64,000 nucleotides of DNA from Flavobacterium sp. CECT 9288 (GCF_918731615.1 NZ_OU957226.1:62001-126000); one strand, 5' to 3'; shown: positions 33,570 through 43,830, counted from the stretch's first letter. Translations and numbers: made by a program. The notes: generated from the sequence alone by a model not told the origin.

Positions 33570-34964
33570 CTACATTAATTTTCTTGGATCTGTTAAAACT
33601 CCAGTAACTGCAGCAGCTGCAGCCATAATTGGGCTAGCCAATAGCGTTCTTGAACCAGGACCTTGACGACCTTCGAAGTTTCTGTTTGATGTACTTACAG
33701 CATATTTTCCTGCAGGAACTTTATCATCGTTCATGGCCAAGCAGGCAGAACAACCCGGCTGACGCAATACAAAACCAGCATCTGTTAAAATGTCTAGAAG
33801 ACCTTCCTCTTTAATCTGTGCTTCCACAACGTGAGAACCTGGAACCAACCAAGCGGTAACATTGTCTGCTTTTTTTCTACCTTTTACAATTTCTGTAAAA
33901 GCTCTAAAATCTTCAATACGACCGTTAGTGCAGCTTCCTAAGAAAACATAATCAATTGGTTTGCCTATCATTACATCATCTTCTTGGAATCCCATATAAG
34001 CTAACGATTTTTTGTAGGTGTCGGCTCCACCTTCTACTTGACTTGCATTTGGAATAGTTGCTGAAATAGCAATTCCCATCCCTGGATTTGTACCGTAAGT
34101 AATCATGGGTTCAATAGATGCTGCATTTATATTTAGTTCAGCATCAAAAACGGCGTCAGCATCGGTTTTTAAGGTTTCCCAATATGCAACTGCTTTTGTC
34201 CAAGCTTCGCCTTTTGGGGCATATAATCTTCCTTCAAGGAAATCAAATGTTTTTTGATCTGGAGCTATCATGCCACCTCGAGCACCCATTTCGATACTTA
34301 GGTTACAAACAGTCATACGGCCTTCCATAGACATTTCTTCAAAAACATTTCCTGCGTACTCAACAAAATACCCTGTTCCGCCAGAAGTGGTCAGTTGGGA
34401 TATGATATACAATGCCACATCTTTTGGCCCTACACCTTTGCTTAAAGTTCCGTTTACATTGATGCGCATTTTTTTTGGTTTGGGTTGCATGATGCATTGG
34501 GTTGCCAAAACCATTTCGACCTCCGAAGTTCCTATTCCAAAAGCGATAGCGCCAAAGGCACCGTGCGTAGAGGTGTGGGAATCTCCACAAACAATAGTAG
34601 CTCCCGGAAGTGTAATTCCGTTTTCAGGTCCTACAACATGCACAATTCCGTTTTTGTGATGTCCCAGTCCCCAATGAGAGATTCCATGAGCGGCTGCGTT
34701 GTCCTCTAAAGCTTGCAACTGGTTTGCAGACAACGGATCTTGTACGGGTAAATGTTGGTTTATGGTTGGGGTGTTGTGATCTGCAGTTGCAAATGTACGT
34801 TCTGGATATAAAACGGGTATTCCTCTTTCTTTTAAACCTAAAAAAGCTACTGGACTGGTAACTTCATGAATGAAATGACGGTCAATAAAAAAAATATCGG
34901 GCCCATCTTCTATTTTGCGCACCACGTGTGCATCCCATACTTTGTCAAATAATGTAGTACTCAT
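33570..34964 (-). CDS. leuC: 3-isopropylmalate dehydratase large subunit
   Basis: This is the catalytic aconitase-family subunit that binds a 4Fe-4S cluster. The 464-residue protein carries the cluster cysteines in [13 protein letters not shown] and [11 protein letters not shown], plus [25 protein letters not shown]. It is the first gene of the leucine operon. The region upstream has no obvious leader peptide rich in leucine codons, so classical attenuation is not supported. Confidence 0.96.
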   Translation of the reverse strand: MSTTLFDKVWDAHVVRKIEDGPDIFFIDRHFIHEVTSPVAFLGLKERGIPVLYPERTFATADHNTPTINQHLPVQDPLSANQLQALEDNAAAHGISHWGLGHHKNGIVHVVGPENGITLPGATIVCGDSHTSTHGAFGAIAFGIGTSEVEMVLATQCIMQPKPKKMRINVNGTLSKGVGPKDVALYIISQLTTSGGTGYFVEYAGNVFEEMSMEGRMTVCNLSIEMGARGGMIAPDQKTFDFLEGRLYAPKGEAWTKAVAYWETLKTDADAVFDAELNINAASIEPMITYGTNPGMGIAISATIPNASQVEGGADTYKKSLAYMGFQEDDVMIGKPIDYVFLGSCTNGRIEDFRAFTEIVKGRKKADNVTAWLVPGSHVVEAQIKEEGLLDILTDAGFVLRQPGCSACLAMNDDKVPAGKYAVSTSNRNFEGRQGPGSRTLLASPIMAAAAAVTGVLTDPRKLM

Positions 34965-35660
34965 TGTATCAATTTTAGTTTTATGGCCAAATAGGCCTTA
35001 GGATAATCAAGAACGCAAAACTAAAAAAAGGAGTTAATGTATATTTTTGATTTTTCTAATTTATACGATGCCCAAAATCCCAACCGAATATTTCATAACT
35101 AAATTTCGTCTTTTTGACTTCTTTTTTTTAAGTGTGGTTTTTATTTTGATAAAATGTATCGTCGTTTTTTTTAATTTTTGATATTTATTGAATAGTTAGT
35201 ATTTGTATCTTTCAAGTGGTTTGGATTGAGAATATTTAATTAAATTAGGTTAAAATTAATTTTTTTTTCAATTTTAAATTCGTTTTTTTTGACTTTTGAC
35301 GAAGCTTTTTTTAAACCTAATTTTAGGAATAAGTTGGTTGTTTTTCATTTGTATTTAGTTTTTTTTTTGATGAAATACTACGACATCCAAAAATCAATAT
35401 GTGGTCTTTTATGTTTATTATAAATTACGTTTTAGACGATTTGTTCCAAGTGATTTTGGTTTTAGTAGGAGAATAGTCTTGGAAAATAAATTTGTTTTTT
35501 ATTGTTAACATAGCTTCAGTTCTACTCAAAAAAAACTAAATTTGAATTTCATTTTTTGCTACTTTCATTAATTTTAAAGTGTTTAAAGCCAGTTAAATAC
35601 ACAGTCTAAATCTATGGGTTTAGGCGCCCTTCCCTTTGGGGAGGGCTGGGGAGGGGATTT
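34965..35660. other. AT-rich intergenic region between leuC and dnaE
   Basis: About 700 bp with no convincing ORF on either strand. It has repeated long T-runs flanking TTTGACTT-like words. The divergent leuC promoter should lie in the first 100 bp. The GC-rich hairpin at the right end is annotated separately. No RNA gene was recognised. Confidence 0.5.
35628..35657. repeat. GC-rich palindromic element abutting dnaE
   Basis: CCCTTCCC and GGGGAGGGC can pair, and a further GGGGAGGGG follows, ending about 3 nt before the dnaE ATG. The composition is unlike the surrounding AT-rich DNA. Similar CCCTTCCC...GGGGAGGG words recur in flavobacterial spacers as far as I recall. Confidence 0.5.
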
Positions 35661-38600
35661 ATGTACTTAATATTCGATACCGAAACCACAGGATTACCAA
35701 AACGCTGGGGCGCTCCTATTTCTGACACAGACAATTGGCCAAGATGTATACAAATTGCTTGGCAGTTGCATGATGATATGGGAAAACTCATCGAGCATCA
35801 AGATTATTTGGTCAAGCCCGAAGGTTTTAATATACCGTATGATGCGGAACGAATTCACGGTATTTCTACTGAATTGGCAGAGGCCAATGGCGTTTCATTG
35901 TCTGAAGTTTTAGAGAAATTCAACGTAGCCTTAGGTAAAGCGAAGTTTATTGTGGGTCAAAATTTAGGTTTTGACATCAATATTATGGGTTGCGAATTTT
36001 ATCGAATGGGAGTGGAAAGCCAAATGAGCTCGATGCCTATTTTAGACACATGTACTGAAGTTACTGCTTCATTATTAAAATTACCGGGTGGTCGAGGAGG
36101 AAAATTCAAGTTACCTACGTTGACGGAGTTGCACTCGTACCTTTTTAATAAACCTTTTGGCGAAGCACACAACGCTACTGCCGATGTGGAGGCAACAACA
36201 CGCTGTTTTTTAGAATTAATTCGTCGTGAAATTTTTACGAAAGAAGAACTAGAAGTTCCAGCTTCATATTTCAAAGATTTCCAAAGTAAAAACCCAACCG
36301 AAATCAAACTCATTGGGTTAAAGCATATCAATTTAAAAGAGGCTTCAGATAAAATCCGACAACAATTTGGCGATAAGCAAGCGCCAACTGTTTCAAAAGA
36401 GGACCTTTCAGAAAATAAGAAAGTTTTAGTTGATGCGCCCTTTGTTCATTTGCACAATCATACCCAGTTTTCGGTATTGCAATCTACCATTAGTATTGCG
36501 GCATTAGTAAAAGCGGCAGCCCAACAAAAAATGCCTGCGGTTGCCATGACCGATCATGCGAATTTGATGGGAGCTTTTCACTTTGTGCGTGATATTTTAA
36601 ATCACAATAAAGCAGCTGTGGCTAAAAATAAAGCAGCTGTTGAAAACGGGGAGGAACCTACCGAAGTTCCTATGAAACCTATCGTTGGTTGCGAATTTTT
36701 TGTGTGTGAAGACCATAAAAATAAGTCGGTTAAGGATAATGGGTACCAAATAGTCCTTTTGGCGAAGACCAAAAAAGGATATCATAATTTGGCTAAAATG
36801 TCCTCTATTGCATACACAGAAGGATTCTATTATGTACCTAGAATTGATCGAAAAGTCATTCAGGAATTCAAAGAAGATATTATTGTTTTGTCTGGAAATT
36901 TGTACGGAGAAATACCAAATAAGATTTTAAACATTGGTGAAAACCAAGCCGAAGAAGCCTTGATCTGGTGGAAAAATGAATTCAAGGATGATTTTTATAT
37001 TGAGGTCATGCGCCACAATCAAGAAGATGAAAATAGGGTGAATTCTTCTTTGGTTGCTTTAGCCAGAAAACATGAGGTCAAAATTGTGGCTACAAACAAT
37101 ATCTTTTATATAGACAAAGAAAATTCGAATGCACATGATATTTTGCTTTGTGTGCGTGATGGTGAAAAACAAACTACACCTATTGGTCGTGGTCGCGGTT
37201 ATCGCTATGGATTGCCTAATCAGGAATATTATTTCAAGTCTGGGGACGAAATGAAGCAACTCTTTGCAAATTTACCTGAGGCGATTTCAAATATTTCGGA
37301 GATTGTAGATAAAATTGAAATTTACGATTTGGCACGAGAAGTATTGCTCCCCAAGTTTGAAATTCCAGTTGAATTTAATAATCCCGAAGACGCCGTTGAT
37401 GGCGGAGTGCGCGGCGAAAATGCCTATTTAAGACATCTTACTTTTGAAGGAGCTAAAAAAAGATATCCAGTAATTACTGAAGAAATTCAGGAACGATTGG
37501 ATTTTGAATTATTGACCATTTCTAATTCTGGTTATCCTGGATATTTCTTGATTGTACAGGATTTAATCGCCGAAGCCAGAAGTATGGGCGTTTCGGTAGG
37601 TCCAGGAAGGGGTTCTGCGGCGGGTTCTGTGGTGGCTTATTGTTTGAAAATTACCAATATAGATCCTTTAAAGTACAACTTGCTTTTTGAGCGTTTCCTG
37701 AATCCGGATCGTGTGTCATTACCCGATATTGATATCGATTTTGATGATGAAGGCCGAAGCAGTGTGATGGATTATGTGATCCGAAAATACGGTTCCAAGC
37801 AAGTGGCGCAAATTATCACCTATGGTAAAATGGCTACCAAATCAGCAATTCGTGATACTGCTCGTGTACTAGATTTACCACTTTTTGAAGCAGATAAAAT
37901 TGCGAAATTGATTCCGGGAATGATGCCGTCTAAGTGGAATTTAGCTCGGTTTTTAAATGAAAAAGAAGACATCATAAAAAAGGCGGTTCGTCCGGAAGAG
38001 TATGATAAAATAAAAGAATTAATAGGACTTGCAAGTGAAGATGACCTTGGAGGTGAAACCATTCAGCAAGCCAAAGTTTTAGAGGGGAATCTAAGAAATA
38101 CGGGGATTCACGCTTGTGGAGTGATTATTACACCAAGTGATATTACCAATTTTGTTCCTGTGGCTACGGCCAAAGATTCGGATTTGTATGTGACTCAATT
38201 TGATAACTCGGTGGTAGAGAGCGCTGGTTTATTAAAGATGGACTTCTTGGGTTTGAAGACCCTAACGTTGATAAAAGATACCGTTAAGCTAGTAAAATAC
38301 CGAAGCGGAATTGAGCTCAATCCAGATGAGTTTCCTATTGATGATCTAAAAACATACGAGCTTTTTCAGCGCGGTGAAACGGTTGGTATTTTTCAGTATG
38401 AAAGTCCTGGAATGCAAAAATACATGAAGGAGTTAAAGCCTACGGTTTTCCCCGATTTAATTGCCATGAATGCCTTATACCGTCCGGGTCCGATAGCTTA
38501 TATTCCGAGTTTCGTCAAGCGAAAAAATGGTGAGGAAGAGATTATTTACGATCTTGAAGCTTGCGAAGAATTACTTAAGGATACCTACGGAATTACCGTT

Positions 38601-40205
38601 TATCAAGAGCAAGTAATGCTTTTATCCCAAAAACTGGCTGATTTCTCTAAGGGTGATGCCGATGTTTTGCGTAAAGCAATGGGAAAAAAGCAAAAGGACG
38701 TTTTGGACAAAATGAAACCTAAATTTATCAGTCAGGCTGCCGCCAAAGGGCATGCCGAAGATAAACTGGAGAAAATTTGGAAAGACTGGGAAGCCTTTGC
38801 AGAATATGCCTTTAATAAATCCCACTCTACCTGTTATGCTTGGATTGCTTATCAAACGGCTTACTTAAAAGCAAATTACCCTGCAGAGTATATGGCTGCG
38901 GTACTCTCTAATAATATGAGTGATATCAAACAAGTTTCGTTCTTTATGGAAGAGTGTAAGCGAATGGGCTTGCAAGTTTTGGGTCCTGATGTAAATGAAT
39001 CATTCTATAAATTTACTGTAAATGATGATTATGCGGTACGTTTTGGGATGGGAGCTATAAAGGGTGTCGGTTCTGGAGCGGTTGCAACCATAGTGGAGAA
39101 AAGAAAAGACGGGAAATACAAGTCTATTTTTGATTTGACCAAACGAATTGATTTACGTGCTGCCAATAAAAAAGCGTTAGAAAACTTAGCCTTGGCTGGG
39201 GGATTTGACTCTTTTGGCGATACAACGAGAGCGCAATACTTTCATGATGATGGAGACGGAATAACGTTTTACGAAAAAGCGATTCGGTATGGTGCTAAGT
39301 TCCAGGAAAACGAAAATTCCTCTCAGGTAAGTTTGTTTGGCGATGCTAGCGAGGTGCAAATTGCTGAGCCAGTTGTGCCTCCATGTGAAGATTGGAGTAC
39401 GATGGAAAAGTTATCAAGAGAAAAGGAGGTTGTAGGTATTTATATTTCTGGGCATCCGCTGGATGATTTTAGATTTGAAATGAAATATTTTTGCAATGCT
39501 CGTTTAGATGCGCTCAGAAATATGGAACAATATGTAGGTAAGAATTTAACTTTTGCAGGTATTGTAAGTAATTTTCAACGCCGAACAGCTAAGAATGGTA
39601 AGGACTGGGCAATATTTACACTGGAGGGATTTGAAGAAAGTTTTGAGTTCAAAATTTTTGGAGAAGAGTACCTCAAGTTTTATCATTTTTTATACAATAA
39701 TCAATTTGTATTTATAAAAGTGCTCATTAAAGAAGGTTGGGTCAATCAAGATACAGGCAAAAAAAGTGAGCCAAGAATGCAATTTGTAGAGGTTAAGCAA
39801 TTGCAGGATGTATTGGCTACGTTTGCCAAAAAACTCATTTTATATCTTAACATAAATGATTTACATGCTGATTTTATTCACAATTTAAGTCGACTTTTTC
39901 AGGAGTATAAAGGAGATAACACCGTTTCATTTGAAGTAATGGAGCTAGAAAAAATAAAAAAATTAATTCCTGTTGCAACACCAGATATAGATCCAGAAGA
40001 GATGAGTTTTGCAGATGATTTAGAAGAGGTTGATACTGTAAATGGAGAACTAGCTGAAGCATCTACAGTTGTAAAAGTTGAAGAGGTTGAGGAGATAAAA
40101 GTAGTTACAAAGCTAGCAATGGCTAGTAGAAAATTGAAAGTTAGAATTTCAAACGAGTTACTGATAGCATTGGAGAAAATGCAAGTAAACTTTAAATTGA
40201 ATTAA
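35661..40205 (+). CDS. dnaE: DNA polymerase III alpha subunit with N-terminal proofreading exonuclease
   Basis: This is the replicative polymerase, 1514 residues. Residues 1-195 are a DnaQ-type DEDDh exonuclease with Asp6, Glu8, Asp105, His170 and Asp175. The PHP domain follows from about 262 (HLHNHTQFSVL). The catalytic palm includes PDIDIDFDD at about 688-696. An OB-fold lies near 1290-1390. Fusion of the epsilon-like and alpha parts in one chain is a known Bacteroidota arrangement and explains the length. It stands alone, with a strong bidirectional terminator downstream. Confidence 0.96.
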   Translation: MYLIFDTETTGLPKRWGAPISDTDNWPRCIQIAWQLHDDMGKLIEHQDYLVKPEGFNIPYDAERIHGISTELAEANGVSLSEVLEKFNVALGKAKFIVGQNLGFDINIMGCEFYRMGVESQMSSMPILDTCTEVTASLLKLPGGRGGKFKLPTLTELHSYLFNKPFGEAHNATADVEATTRCFLELIRREIFTKEELEVPASYFKDFQSKNPTEIKLIGLKHINLKEASDKIRQQFGDKQAPTVSKEDLSENKKVLVDAPFVHLHNHTQFSVLQSTISIAALVKAAAQQKMPAVAMTDHANLMGAFHFVRDILNHNKAAVAKNKAAVENGEEPTEVPMKPIVGCEFFVCEDHKNKSVKDNGYQIVLLAKTKKGYHNLAKMSSIAYTEGFYYVPRIDRKVIQEFKEDIIVLSGNLYGEIPNKILNIGENQAEEALIWWKNEFKDDFYIEVMRHNQEDENRVNSSLVALARKHEVKIVATNNIFYIDKENSNAHDILLCVRDGEKQTTPIGRGRGYRYGLPNQEYYFKSGDEMKQLFANLPEAISNISEIVDKIEIYDLAREVLLPKFEIPVEFNNPEDAVDGGVRGENAYLRHLTFEGAKKRYPVITEEIQERLDFELLTISNSGYPGYFLIVQDLIAEARSMGVSVGPGRGSAAGSVVAYCLKITNIDPLKYNLLFERFLNPDRVSLPDIDIDFDDEGRSSVMDYVIRKYGSKQVAQIITYGKMATKSAIRDTARVLDLPLFEADKIAKLIPGMMPSKWNLARFLNEKEDIIKKAVRPEEYDKIKELIGLASEDDLGGETIQQAKVLEGNLRNTGIHACGVIITPSDITNFVPVATAKDSDLYVTQFDNSVVESAGLLKMDFLGLKTLTLIKDTVKLVKYRSGIELNPDEFPIDDLKTYELFQRGETVGIFQYESPGMQKYMKELKPTVFPDLIAMNALYRPGPIAYIPSFVKRKNGEEEIIYDLEACEELLKDTYGITVYQEQVMLLSQKLADFSKGDADVLRKAMGKKQKDVLDKMKPKFISQAAAKGHAEDKLEKIWKDWEAFAEYAFNKSHSTCYAWIAYQTAYLKANYPAEYMAAVLSNNMSDIKQVSFFMEECKRMGLQVLGPDVNESFYKFTVNDDYAVRFGMGAIKGVGSGAVATIVEKRKDGKYKSIFDLTKRIDLRAANKKALENLALAGGFDSFGDTTRAQYFHDDGDGITFYEKAIRYGAKFQENENSSQVSLFGDASEVQIAEPVVPPCEDWSTMEKLSREKEVVGIYISGHPLDDFRFEMKYFCNARLDALRNMEQYVGKNLTFAGIVSNFQRRTAKNGKDWAIFTLEGFEESFEFKIFGEEYLKFYHFLYNNQFVFIKVLIKEGWVNQDTGKKSEPRMQFVEVKQLQDVLATFAKKLILYLNINDLHADFIHNLSRLFQEYKGDNTVSFEVMELEKIKKLIPVATPDIDPEEMSFADDLEEVDTVNGELAEASTVVKVEEVEEIKVVTKLAMASRKLKVRISNELLIALEKMQVNFKLN

Positions 40206-40290
40206 TATCATTTAATTACGTTAGTTATTTGAATAGTTATGAAAGATGATGATTATCTAAAATTGCTGTTTTAGTTTAGTTATGGTTATT

Positions 40291-40333
40291 TTAAACAAAA
40301 ATGTCTCGCATTGGCGAGACATTTTTGTTTAAA
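40291..40333. terminator. Bidirectional terminator between dnaE and the barrel gene
   Basis: A near-perfect 20-bp stem (centre GTCTCGC-attg-GCGAGAC) with A-rich and T-rich flanks serves the convergent genes on both sides. Confidence 0.9.
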
Positions 40334-40346
40334 AATGAGATGTGAA

Positions 40347-41231
40347 TTATTTTCCAAAAGAATAAATAACACCAATATTAAGTCCAAAAGAAGAATAAGG
40401 GACTACAGAGGTTAATGATTTTGATTGATCTTTATTTAATGGGTCTAAAGAATCAACATATTCAATGTCCTTTGTAGGTGTTGGGAATACAGGATGATTG
40501 GCCTGACCCAATTGCCATGTATAGGCTGGTATTGTTTGAGCTGGTTGGCCTCCATCTAAAGAACCTTGTGGAACTGCTGGATATGCAACGGCTAATTTAG
40601 TATATTCTGATGAGTCTCTTGTTAGATTGATACCCAAGTATTCTAATTCAGCAAATAAGCTTACATTACTAGAAATTTTATGTTTGTACCCAATAGAAGC
40701 TGTAAAACCTAGTGGAAGTCTTCCGCTATAATCTATTTTTCCTGTTGCTATAATTGGTCCAAAAGCTGTATTGGTTGTTTTTACAAACTCAGCTTTAGTT
40801 GCTCCCGCAATTTTTGTAATCGCCCCAAATTTACCATAAATATTATCGTTAAAGTTGTAAATTAAGGCAAGGTTTAATCCGTATGCACGTGCATGCGCAG
40901 TACCTGTAGTTCGCTCCACAATTGAAGTAACATTAGCGGCAGATACATTAGTTCTGTAAGAATCTACGTTTTGGTCATTACCATGCAGGTATGCAAATCC
41001 TAACTCTACTCCAAAAGTTTCAGAAAAAAAATATCCAGCTCTAAATTGAGAATTGAATCCTTCGCCGTAACTGCCCTTTTTTACTGTTGCGATAGATTGG
41101 TCACTATTCAATGAAGTTCCAAGTATCATTCTTGAGCTAGGTATAGAATAGCCACCTGACACTGAAACATAATACTGAGCAGATGCGGTCGTTGTAACTA
41201 ACATTAAAATAAAAAATAAAATTTTGTTCAT
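40347..41231 (-). CDS. Outer-membrane beta-barrel protein
   Basis: This 294-residue protein has a signal peptide (MNKILFFILMLVTTTASAQ) and alternating amphipathic strands typical of eight- to ten-strand barrels, such as GFNSQFRAGYFFSETFGVELGFAYLHG and SIGYKHKISSNVSLFAELEYLGINL. The C-terminus (LNIGVIYSFGK) ends near an aromatic residue. The closest general type is an OmpA/OmpW-like barrel, and no specific function can be named. It is a single gene. Confidence 0.85.
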   Translation of the reverse strand: MNKILFFILMLVTTTASAQYYVSVSGGYSIPSSRMILGTSLNSDQSIATVKKGSYGEGFNSQFRAGYFFSETFGVELGFAYLHGNDQNVDSYRTNVSAANVTSIVERTTGTAHARAYGLNLALIYNFNDNIYGKFGAITKIAGATKAEFVKTTNTAFGPIIATGKIDYSGRLPLGFTASIGYKHKISSNVSLFAELEYLGINLTRDSSEYTKLAVAYPAVPQGSLDGGQPAQTIPAYTWQLGQANHPVFPTPTKDIEYVDSLDPLNKDQSKSLTSVVPYSSFGLNIGVIYSFGK

Positions 41232-41619
41232 TATATTTTGATAAATTGTTTATTCGGCAAAAATAATTTTTTTTAGATTAATATATGATAGTTTTAAAAA
41301 AAAATATGTAGAATTAAAGTGTATAGACTAATAGGAAAATAATAGTAGGTCTAATCCGTAAGTGCTTTGAATTTATTATTTAGTTTAAAAAAAAGTTTAA
41401 GGTAATTTAATTTTGTGACTAGTCTGTATTTGTTGATAACTATGTTTGTTTTATCGATGTATTTTATTAAAAGCATTTAAATATTTTTGAATATCACTAT
41501 GAATTAGAACTAGTATTTAAAACGAAGAGTAACTTAAATTATGTTAGCTGTGAAATATCTTTAGAATTAGTAACATAATTGAAAAAAAATGGCTTAATTC
41601 TGTTAATTTGATTACAGAG

Positions 41620-41720
41620 TTAGCCCTGATGGAAGCGGCATCTCCCGATTTAGAAAAATAAGGCTTTTTTGCCGTAGTTTTTATTTATCGGGAATACAGC
41701 GTACAGCGGGAAAAAGCTCC
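41620..41720 (+). ncRNA. Structured intergenic element, possibly a Flavo-1-type RNA
   Basis: The stretch begins TAGCCCTGATGGAAGCGGCA and ends ACAGCGGGAAAAAGCTCC. CCCGAT at 41644-41649 pairs with ATCGGG at 41687-41692, and an inner GGC-TTTTTT-GCC hairpin lies at about 41662-41673. TAGCCC...AGCGGGA...GCTCC ends are, from memory, a recurring flavobacterial intergenic pattern that I associate tentatively with the Flavo-1 motif. It is compact and much richer in GC than its surroundings. Its role is unknown. Confidence 0.45.
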
Positions 41721-41822
41721 AAAAGAAAATAAATTTCTAGTATAAAGTAAGTATATAGGAATTGATAATAGATTAATAGTCAAAACTAATTTGGGAATAG
41801 TGATTGATTTGTTTTTAATTTA

Positions 41823-41830
41823 TAAATTTG
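41823..41830 (+). promoter_or_regulatory. Candidate -7 box of trxA
   Basis: TAAATTTG matches TAnnTTTG, 53 bp upstream of the trxA start. Confidence 0.45.
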
Positions 41831-41882
41831 TACTCTAGTTTGAATATTTAAAAATTCAAATCATAAACTTAAAATATATATT

Positions 41883-42200
41883 ATGGCATTAGCAATAACG
41901 GATGCTACTTTTGAAGAAGTAGTTTTGAAATCAGACAAACCGGTAATGGTAGATTTTTGGGCAGCATGGTGTGGACCATGTAGAATGGTAGGTCCAATCA
42001 TTGATGAATTAAGCAACGAATACGAAGGGAAAGTGGTTGTTGGTAAGGTTGATGTTGATGCAAATCAAGAATTTGCTGCAAAATACGGCGTTAGAAACAT
42101 CCCAACAGTATTGGTTTTTCATAACGGAGAAGTAGTAGGAAAGCAAGTAGGAGTTGCTCCTAAGCAAACGTATGCAGATAGTCTTGACGCTTTGTTGTAA
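41883..42200 (+). CDS. trxA: Thioredoxin
   Basis: This is a cytosolic disulfide reductase of 105 residues with the canonical active site WCGPC (about 30-34), preceded by VMVDFWAAW. The cis-proline region RNIPTVLVFHNGE is also present. The length is standard. It is a single gene with its own -7 box and terminator. Confidence 0.97.
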   Translation: MALAITDATFEEVVLKSDKPVMVDFWAAWCGPCRMVGPIIDELSNEYEGKVVVGKVDVDANQEFAAKYGVRNIPTVLVFHNGEVVGKQVGVAPKQTYADSLDALL

Positions 42201-42236
42201 TTAACATTGAACTTTTAGAATCAATTTTAGATATAG

Positions 42237-42268
42237 AAAAGGTTTGGCGCAAGTCAAACCTTTTTTTT
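42237..42268 (+). terminator. trxA terminator
   Basis: A 10-bp stem (42237-42246 with 42255-42264) is followed by a T-run. Confidence 0.9.
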
Positions 42269-42360
42269 GTTTAAGAACAGTTTTGTGTTTTATTTTGGGC
42301 TAATCTTGTTATGTGGCGCTTTAATTTTTAAATCATTTAATCTTTTAATATATTTGGATT

Positions 42361-43308
42361 ATGAAGATTGAATCGCAAATAGAAAAAATTACTAGTTTCC
42401 AGCATCTTGAATTACTGGCTAATCAGGTTGTAGAAGGATTTATTTCAGGAATGCACAAGAGTCCGTTTCATGGCTTCTCGGCAGAGTTTGCTGAGCATAA
42501 AGTTTATAATGCTGGAGAGAGCACAAAGCATATTGACTGGAAGTTGTATGCCAAAACCGATAGGTTGTATACCAAACGTTATGAAGAAGAGACTAATTTA
42601 AGATGTCATATTATAATTGATAATTCGTCTTCTATGCATTATCCTCAATTGTTAGCGAACCAAAACTTTTTTGAGAACAAGATAGGGTTTTCAGTATTGG
42701 CCTCAGCGGTATTGATGAATTTATTAAAGAAACAGAGAGATGCAGTTGGTTTAAGTGTTTTTTCGGATACGTATGAGTACTATGCGCCAGAAAAAGGAAG
42801 CGACCGACACCACAGAATGATTTTGAATGCCCTTGAAGGCTTACTCCAAAAGCCTATGGTTGCAAAAAGTACAGATACCGTAACATATTTACATCAAATA
42901 GCCGAGAAGATGCATCGTAGGTCTATGATTATCTTGTTTACGGATATGTTTCAGAGTTTTGATGAGTCTGTTGATTCTAAAAAAGAACAAGCCTTATTTG
43001 GTGCTCTACAGCACTTAAAGCACAATAAGCACAAAGTAGTCTTGTTTCATGTAATTGATGGCAAAACGGAGCTTGATTTTGAATTTGACAACACACCTAG
43101 GAAGTTTGTTGATGTGGAAACAGGAGAAGAAGTTGCTGTTTTCTCAGATACAGTACAAGAAGAATACCAAAATCAGATGCAATTATACTTAAAAAAGCTG
43201 TCTATGACTTGCTCACAAAACAGAATTAAGTACGTTCCAGTTCATGTTGATGAAAATTTTGAAAAAATAATGATGACATATTTAGCTGAAAAACAAAACT
43301 TTGGGTAA
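42361..43308 (+). CDS. DUF58 domain protein (MoxR-associated vWA-like)
   Basis: This 315-residue soluble protein shows the DUF58 hallmark GESTKHIDWKLYAKTDRLYTKRYEEE at about 51-76 and a von Willebrand A-like fold with a MIDAS-type start IIDNSSSM. DUF58 proteins are usually partners of MoxR AAA ATPases in maturation of surface or metal-containing complexes. No MoxR gene is in the window, so here the gene stands apart from its usual partner. The next feature is a tRNA gene on the same strand. Confidence 0.9.
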   Translation: MKIESQIEKITSFQHLELLANQVVEGFISGMHKSPFHGFSAEFAEHKVYNAGESTKHIDWKLYAKTDRLYTKRYEEETNLRCHIIIDNSSSMHYPQLLANQNFFENKIGFSVLASAVLMNLLKKQRDAVGLSVFSDTYEYYAPEKGSDRHHRMILNALEGLLQKPMVAKSTDTVTYLHQIAEKMHRRSMIILFTDMFQSFDESVDSKKEQALFGALQHLKHNKHKVVLFHVIDGKTELDFEFDNTPRKFVDVETGEEVAVFSDTVQEEYQNQMQLYLKKLSMTCSQNRIKYVPVHVDENFEKIMMTYLAEKQNFG

Positions 43309-43394
43309 TAAGTGATAATTTTTTTGAAATTATTTTTAAAAAACGCTTGCGCAAACGGAAATCTATTGTATCTTTGCCACCGCAATAACGCAGA

Positions 43395-43468
43395 GGTTTG
43401 GTAGTTCAGTTGGTTAGAATACATGCCTGTCACGCATGGGGTCGCGGGTTCGAGTCCCGTCCAGACCG
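43395..43468 (+). tRNA. tRNA-Asp (GTC), copy 1
   Basis: A 74-nt cloverleaf with acceptor arms GGTTTGG and CCAGACC (one G-T pair), anticodon loop CTGTCAC giving anticodon GTC, and a T arm GCGGG-TTCGAGT-CCCGT. The 3' CCA is not encoded. A terminator follows 11 nt later. Confidence 0.97.
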
Positions 43469-43479
43469 CAATATTGGGG

Positions 43480-43507
43480 AAAGCCTTTCGTAACAGAAAG
43501 GCTTTTT
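43480..43507 (+). terminator. Terminator after tRNA-Asp copy 1
   Basis: AAAGCCTTTC (43480-43489) pairs with GAAAGGCTTT (43496-43505), followed by T residues. Confidence 0.85.
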
Positions 43508-43590
43508 TGCCCCTTTACGGTTTTTAACGTTAGTTGTGTTGTTTGCTACGAATTTGTAACTCGTAGCGGGTTTAGTAGTTAGACCAATGA

Positions 43591-43620
43591 AAAGCTTTTC
43601 GCCTCGGCGAATAGCTTTTT
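43591..43620 (+). terminator. Additional terminator-like hairpin between the tRNA genes
   Basis: AAAGCTTTTCGCC (43591-43603) pairs, with a small mismatch, with GGCGAATAGCTTT (43606-43618), followed by T residues. No gene precedes it directly after the first terminator. Confidence 0.7.
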
Positions 43621-43746
43621 TGATTTAATTTGAAGGAACGGTTTTAATTTATAGATTGAAATGGATTTAGTTCTTAATTGTTTGAACCTCAGTTAATTTC
43701 GTTAATAAATTAAATTTTAGAATCAAAAGTGATATAAAATAATACT

Positions 43747-43820
43747 GGTTTGGTAGTTCAGTTGGTTAGAATACATGCCTGTCACGCATGGGGTCGCGGG
43801 TTCGAGTCCCGTCCAGACCG
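43747..43820 (+). tRNA. tRNA-Asp (GTC), copy 2
   Basis: It is identical in all 74 positions to the copy at 43395, 279 nt further on, with the same anticodon GTC and no encoded CCA. It has its own terminator, so each copy is a separate transcript or a module within a longer one. Confidence 0.97.
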
Positions 43821-43830
43821 CTAGTATTTA

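Larger units (their letters stand above)
41232..41882. other. Intergenic region between the barrel gene and trxA
   Basis: About 650 bp, mostly AT-rich, with no ORF of note. It contains the structured element at 41620-41720 and the trxA -7 box at 41823. The barrel gene's promoter should lie in the first 100 bp on the minus strand. Confidence 0.55.

Noticed and set aside
34270..34659. A 129-codon plus-strand frame inside leuC
   Set aside because: It is antisense to strongly conserved aconitase-family sequence, including the [11 protein letters not shown] region, and is a coding-strand shadow.
34965..35120. Leader peptide attenuator before leuC
   Set aside because: No short frame rich in leucine codons and no terminator/antiterminator pair were found upstream of leuC.
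35999..36331. A 110-codon minus-strand frame inside dnaE
   Set aside because: It is antisense to the conserved exonuclease domain and shows no protein features of its own.
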